This document shows positions 6,440 through 8,453 of a DNA stretch of 8,453 nt, one piece after another. Position numbers and translations under genes: made by a program. A model generated the notes under the pieces. The model was given only the letters and a program-made list of their open reading frames with translations. It was not told the origin of the DNA and ran no database searches. This DNA comes from Candidatus Methanovirga basalitermitum (GTDB lineage: Archaea > Methanobacteriota > Methanobacteria > Methanobacteriales > Methanobacteriaceae): positions 1 through 8,453 of the forward strand of contig JAISZW010000092.1 in the NCBI GenBank assembly GCA_031284445.1, written 5' to 3'. The first letter of the stretch is position 1; every line of letters starts with the position of its first letter.

Positions 6440-7220
6440 TTTTGGCTCATGAATAGAACTAAATACTCTAATAACCCATAAATTACTGAAAATCTTCGAT
6501 TTTTGGTAATTGTCTTAAATATTATTTTTTAGTTTTTGATTTCTTAATATCACTATAAGTGTTGCTCCTGATTGATTCGATGTTCTATGGTATATAACAT
6601 TATTAACAGAAAGCTGTATAAAGCTTTCAAAGTTTTTAGGATACTATCTTTTCTTTTAGAGTTTTTATTATCACAGATGGTAATCTGTCATATTTCTCTA
6701 AAAATCGTGTATTATGTTTAAATATTCGTTTTCATCATATGATTTGAATTATATTGTTTATCCCTGTCAAATATTGCATAATTGACATTTTTGTGACTAT
6801 ATCATTCTTAGTTCTTTTTAATACTTTTTTATTTTTTCTCTGAAGTCCTTTTTATGATGTGAAGTATGTATCTTTGATGTTTTAATCTAATTCTTTAGCT
6901 ACTTTTTTTATTGTTTTAATTCATCACTTGCTAAACCTATTCTCGGTTGTCAGATGTGACTTCTTTTATTTTCTTTTTTTCACAAAGATATTATATTTTT
7001 CTTTTCTATGATTAATATTTTCTTTCTTAAGCTCAAATAACATAATCATCAAATATTTTTACTATATGGATGTTTACCCATTACTAATAATGTTTTGGGG
7101 AATTATATTGGTGTGACACTTCTAAAGATACTTAAAAAAGATTTATAAAACTGTTAATGGGATTAAGATCTATTTAAATCTTCAAAGAGAAAAATAGGAT
7201 GAAAATCATGAAAATTTGAG
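6440..7220 (-). pseudogene. Decayed coding region of unrecognised origin
   Basis: No intact gene lies between 6311 and 7245. The minus strand is strongly purine-rich, as in real genes here, and carries broken protein-like stretches. In descending order these include MLFELKKENINHRKEKYNIF, RIGLASDELKQ, KKVAKELD, KDTYFTS, GLQRKNKKVLKRTKNDIVTK, RFLEKYDRLPSVIIKTLKEK and NNVIYHRTSNQSGATLIVIL. Frames change every 30-60 codons and stops are frequent. Amphipathic, Lys-rich helices and a YHRT-like stretch would fit a dead transposase, but I cannot name a family, and more than one gene may be mixed here. Above about 7080 (7081-7220) I see nothing distinct. Confidence 0.4.
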
Positions 7221-7222
7221 GT

Positions 7223-7246
7223 GGCCATGGAATTTTGGACATGGTC
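7223..7246 (-). terminator. Stem-loop at the end of the flavodoxin gene
   Basis: On the minus strand GACCATG, a ten-base loop, and CATGGCC form a seven-bp stem (one G-T pair), starting one base into the stop codon. It is followed by ACCTCAAATTTT, only a weak T tract. It is a possible terminator or 3' end stabiliser for the flavodoxin message. Confidence 0.35.
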
Positions 7247-7725
7247 TATTTTCCAAAGGAAAGTAAAAACTTGATTGTATCATCTTTAATATTGGATTCA
7301 TTATTACTTTGAGTTTTAATTGAAAATGAATTTATAACTTTAGCTCCTCTAACTTGGATTTTTTCTTTCATCTTTTCAATAGTCTTTTTATCTCCACTAC
7401 TTTTCATTGTTGCAAAGAGAATAATGTTTTTTCCTTTAAAATCATATTTATTAATAGCTGTTATAATAGCTGGTGTTGGTTTACCTGCCCATACAGGTGT
7501 CCCAATATATATTAGATCATAATCATCCAAATCTAACTTTTCTGGACTTATTTTAGTTTTAACTCCTCGAAATGCATCTATCCCCGATCTTAACATAGCG
7601 AACATACCATCTCTTTTTTTATTATCTTCAATTTCAATTAAATCTCCTGGTAATTCTTTAGATAATGTTTTTGCGACAATTTCTGTGTTACCACTTTTTG
7701 AGTAATAAATTATTAAAATTTTCAT
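7246..7725 (-). CDS. Flavodoxin family protein
   Basis: This is a 159-residue single-domain FMN-binding electron carrier or small quinone/flavin oxidoreductase, expected to be cytosolic. The N-terminal strand and phosphate loop are MKILIIYYSKSGNTE (1-15), with SKSGNT holding the FMN phosphate. The second FMN loop is IGTPVWAGKPTPA (74-86), with Trp79 placed to stack on the ring, and the third is LFATMKSSGDKKT (103-115). The length matches short-chain flavodoxins of methanogens. The ATG at 7725 follows a strong AGGAGGAG site (about 7737-7730) with a four-base gap. Its promoter must lie within the decayed argC end just upstream. In anaerobic archaea such proteins act in oxidative-stress defence or low-potential electron transfer; which role applies here cannot be told from sequence. 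No partner gene (rubredoxin, flavoprotein oxidase) is adjacent. Confidence 0.92.
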   Translation of the reverse strand: MKILIIYYSKSGNTEIVAKTLSKELPGDLIEIEDNKKRDGMFAMLRSGIDAFRGVKTKISPEKLDLDDYDLIYIGTPVWAGKPTPAIITAINKYDFKGKNIILFATMKSSGDKKTIEKMKEKIQVRGAKVINSFSIKTQSNNESNIKDDTIKFLLSFGK

Positions 7726-7742
7726 AAAACTCCTCCTATATT

Positions 7743-8100
7743 CTATGGGTAAAGTCCAAAATGATCAATGGACTCATTTTCTTTAAATTTGAACATTAAT
7801 TTCATGTTCTGAATAGCCTGACACTATGCTCCTTTAACAAGGTTATCAATAGCTGAAATAACTACTATTTTTCCAGTTCGTTAATTCAAACATACCAATA
7901 TGCACATAGTTAGACCATCTAACTAAAACATAGTTCTTAACTGCATTCTCAAAACCTTGACTGTTAGGGTAACCTATTGTTTGAAAACTGATTCTTATAT
8001 TTTCTGGATTTCTAAAATATCCAAAAATAGTACGTGCACCACAAGTCGTTTTATCATCTGAAAAAAGACCAGTAGTGAAGTTAAAATTTTCATACTTATT
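7743..8100 (-). pseudogene. argC: C-terminal remnant of N-acetyl-gamma-glutamyl-phosphate reductase
   Basis: On the minus strand, WSNYVHIGMFEL (about 7918-7883) continues after a one-base frameshift near 7880 into RTGKIVVISAIDNLVKGA, an in-frame stop (7824-7826), CQAIQNMKLMFKF and a natural-looking end, SIDHFGLYP, with stop at 7743-7745. SAIDNLVKGA-x-GQAIQNMNLMFGF is the hallmark C-terminus of ArgC, the third enzyme of arginine synthesis. The Gly of GAxGQ is altered as well as stopped. Upstream in the first frame (to 8100) the reading stays open with GYPNSQGFENAVKNYVL and KTTCGARTIFGYFRNPENI, but I cannot align that part to ArgC; it may be diverged or foreign. The gene ends abruptly at an insertion-sequence end (8102). 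Roughly two thirds of a normal argC is missing. An open frame at 7846-8166 crosses this junction and should not be annotated as a gene. Confidence 0.75.
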
Positions 8101-8101
8101 G

Positions 8102-8125
8102 ACTCTGTCAAAAATTTGGTTGATA
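8102..8125 (+). repeat. Insertion-sequence terminal repeat, copy B
   Basis: It begins ACTCTGTCAAAAATT and ends GTTGATA, matching the reverse complement of 1023-1046 at 22 of 24 bases. The orientation means the element body lies to the right (above 8125). It marks where a related element joined the decayed argC DNA. Confidence 0.68.
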
Positions 8126-8453
8126 ACAATTGTTATATTCAATCTAACAAGGTGTCTCATTTTCATGAAAAATTCAAGACATGAAAAAATGTATCTGGTG
8201 AATCTGAAAGGTATATTATAGTAGTTTCAAAAAGTACAGCTTAAAAATTATTTAAATCTAAAAATTAATCTTGAACTACTTTGAATTTTTAAACAAAGTT
8301 AAATCCATCTAGATAAAAATCCGATTGCTATTTGACTAAAAATTAAAGGATAATATCCTTTGAATTTAAAATCAAAGCTATTTCCAATAGTTTTAAAATC
8401 ACATTTTTTTAATTCTTTGGAAATCACTTATTTTTTAATTTAAAGAATCATTT
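8126..8453. other. Decayed DNA inside the presumed second element
   Basis: No complete gene is visible. The longest protein-like stretch is on the minus strand at 8427-8302: SKELKKCDFKTIGNSFDFKF, then KGYYPLIFSQIAIGFLSRW and a stop. Further down in the same frame there are stops near 8245 and 8228, then FRFTRYIFSCLEFFMKMRHL running towards the terminal repeat. This could be the eroded C-terminal end of a transposase read toward the repeat at 8102, as in the element at 382-1040, but no residue pattern proves it. A short plus-strand frame, MKNSRHEKMYLVNLKGIL (8165-8221), looks accidental. Confidence 0.35.

Noticed and set aside
7846..8166. Open minus-strand frame of 106 codons as a hypothetical protein gene
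   Set aside because: It crosses the insertion-sequence end at 8102-8125, has no ribosome site, and its C-terminal part is out-of-frame argC sequence.
1..8453. CRISPR array, tRNA or rRNA genes
   Set aside because: I saw no regularly spaced repeats, no cloverleaf with a TTC-type arm, and no rRNA-like stretch on either strand; gaps contain decayed coding sequence instead.

Overview
The window looks like the chromosome of an AT-rich methanogen of the order Methanobacteriales, most likely Methanobrevibacter or a close relative such as Methanosphaera. The grounds are very low GC, archaeal TATA-type promoter boxes (an identical 16-mer, AAATATATTATAATAT, precedes two genes), strong GGAGG ribosome binding sites, an MJ1255-like glycosyltransferase domain, an ISH3-like archaeal transposase remnant, and long gaps filled with decayed coding sequence. 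The genus is an inference from style, not from a marker gene.

Layout. Positions 1-1050 are an insertion-sequence graveyard. A minus-strand ISH3-like transposase remnant (1-385) abuts a plus-strand remnant of a different transposase (382-1040), whose stop codon lies in a terminal-repeat-like 24-mer (1023-1046). Next comes an intact NADP-type glutamate dehydrogenase, gdhA (1288-2628), with its own promoter and an upstream palindrome. After a 435-base gap come two small secreted proteins (3064-3510 and 3659-4279). The first resembles a one-domain transglutaminase-like/cysteine-peptidase protein. The second is an unrecognised Trp-rich protein with an Asn/Ser/Gly linker. A hairpin-T terminator separates them from a convergent 637-residue glycosyltransferase (4397-6310, minus) that fuses a GT2 domain to a MurG/MJ1255-like GT-B domain.

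Positions 6311-7245 hold no intact gene, only broken minus-strand reading frames and an inverted repeat. A flavodoxin (7246-7725, minus) follows. Just upstream of it is a decayed C-terminal end of argC (7743 to about 7930, read with one frameshift and one in-frame stop). The argC side is bounded at 8102-8125 by a second, inverted copy of the 24-mer found at 1023-1046, which marks another insertion-sequence end.

The working genes are therefore nitrogen assimilation (GdhA), two exported proteins, a surface or lipid glycosylation enzyme and a flavodoxin. They look like individually promoted genes between scars rather than one operon. The clearest new observations are the shared 24-mer at both ends of the window, the argC remnant, the two-domain glycosyltransferase, and the adjacent pair of exported proteins.
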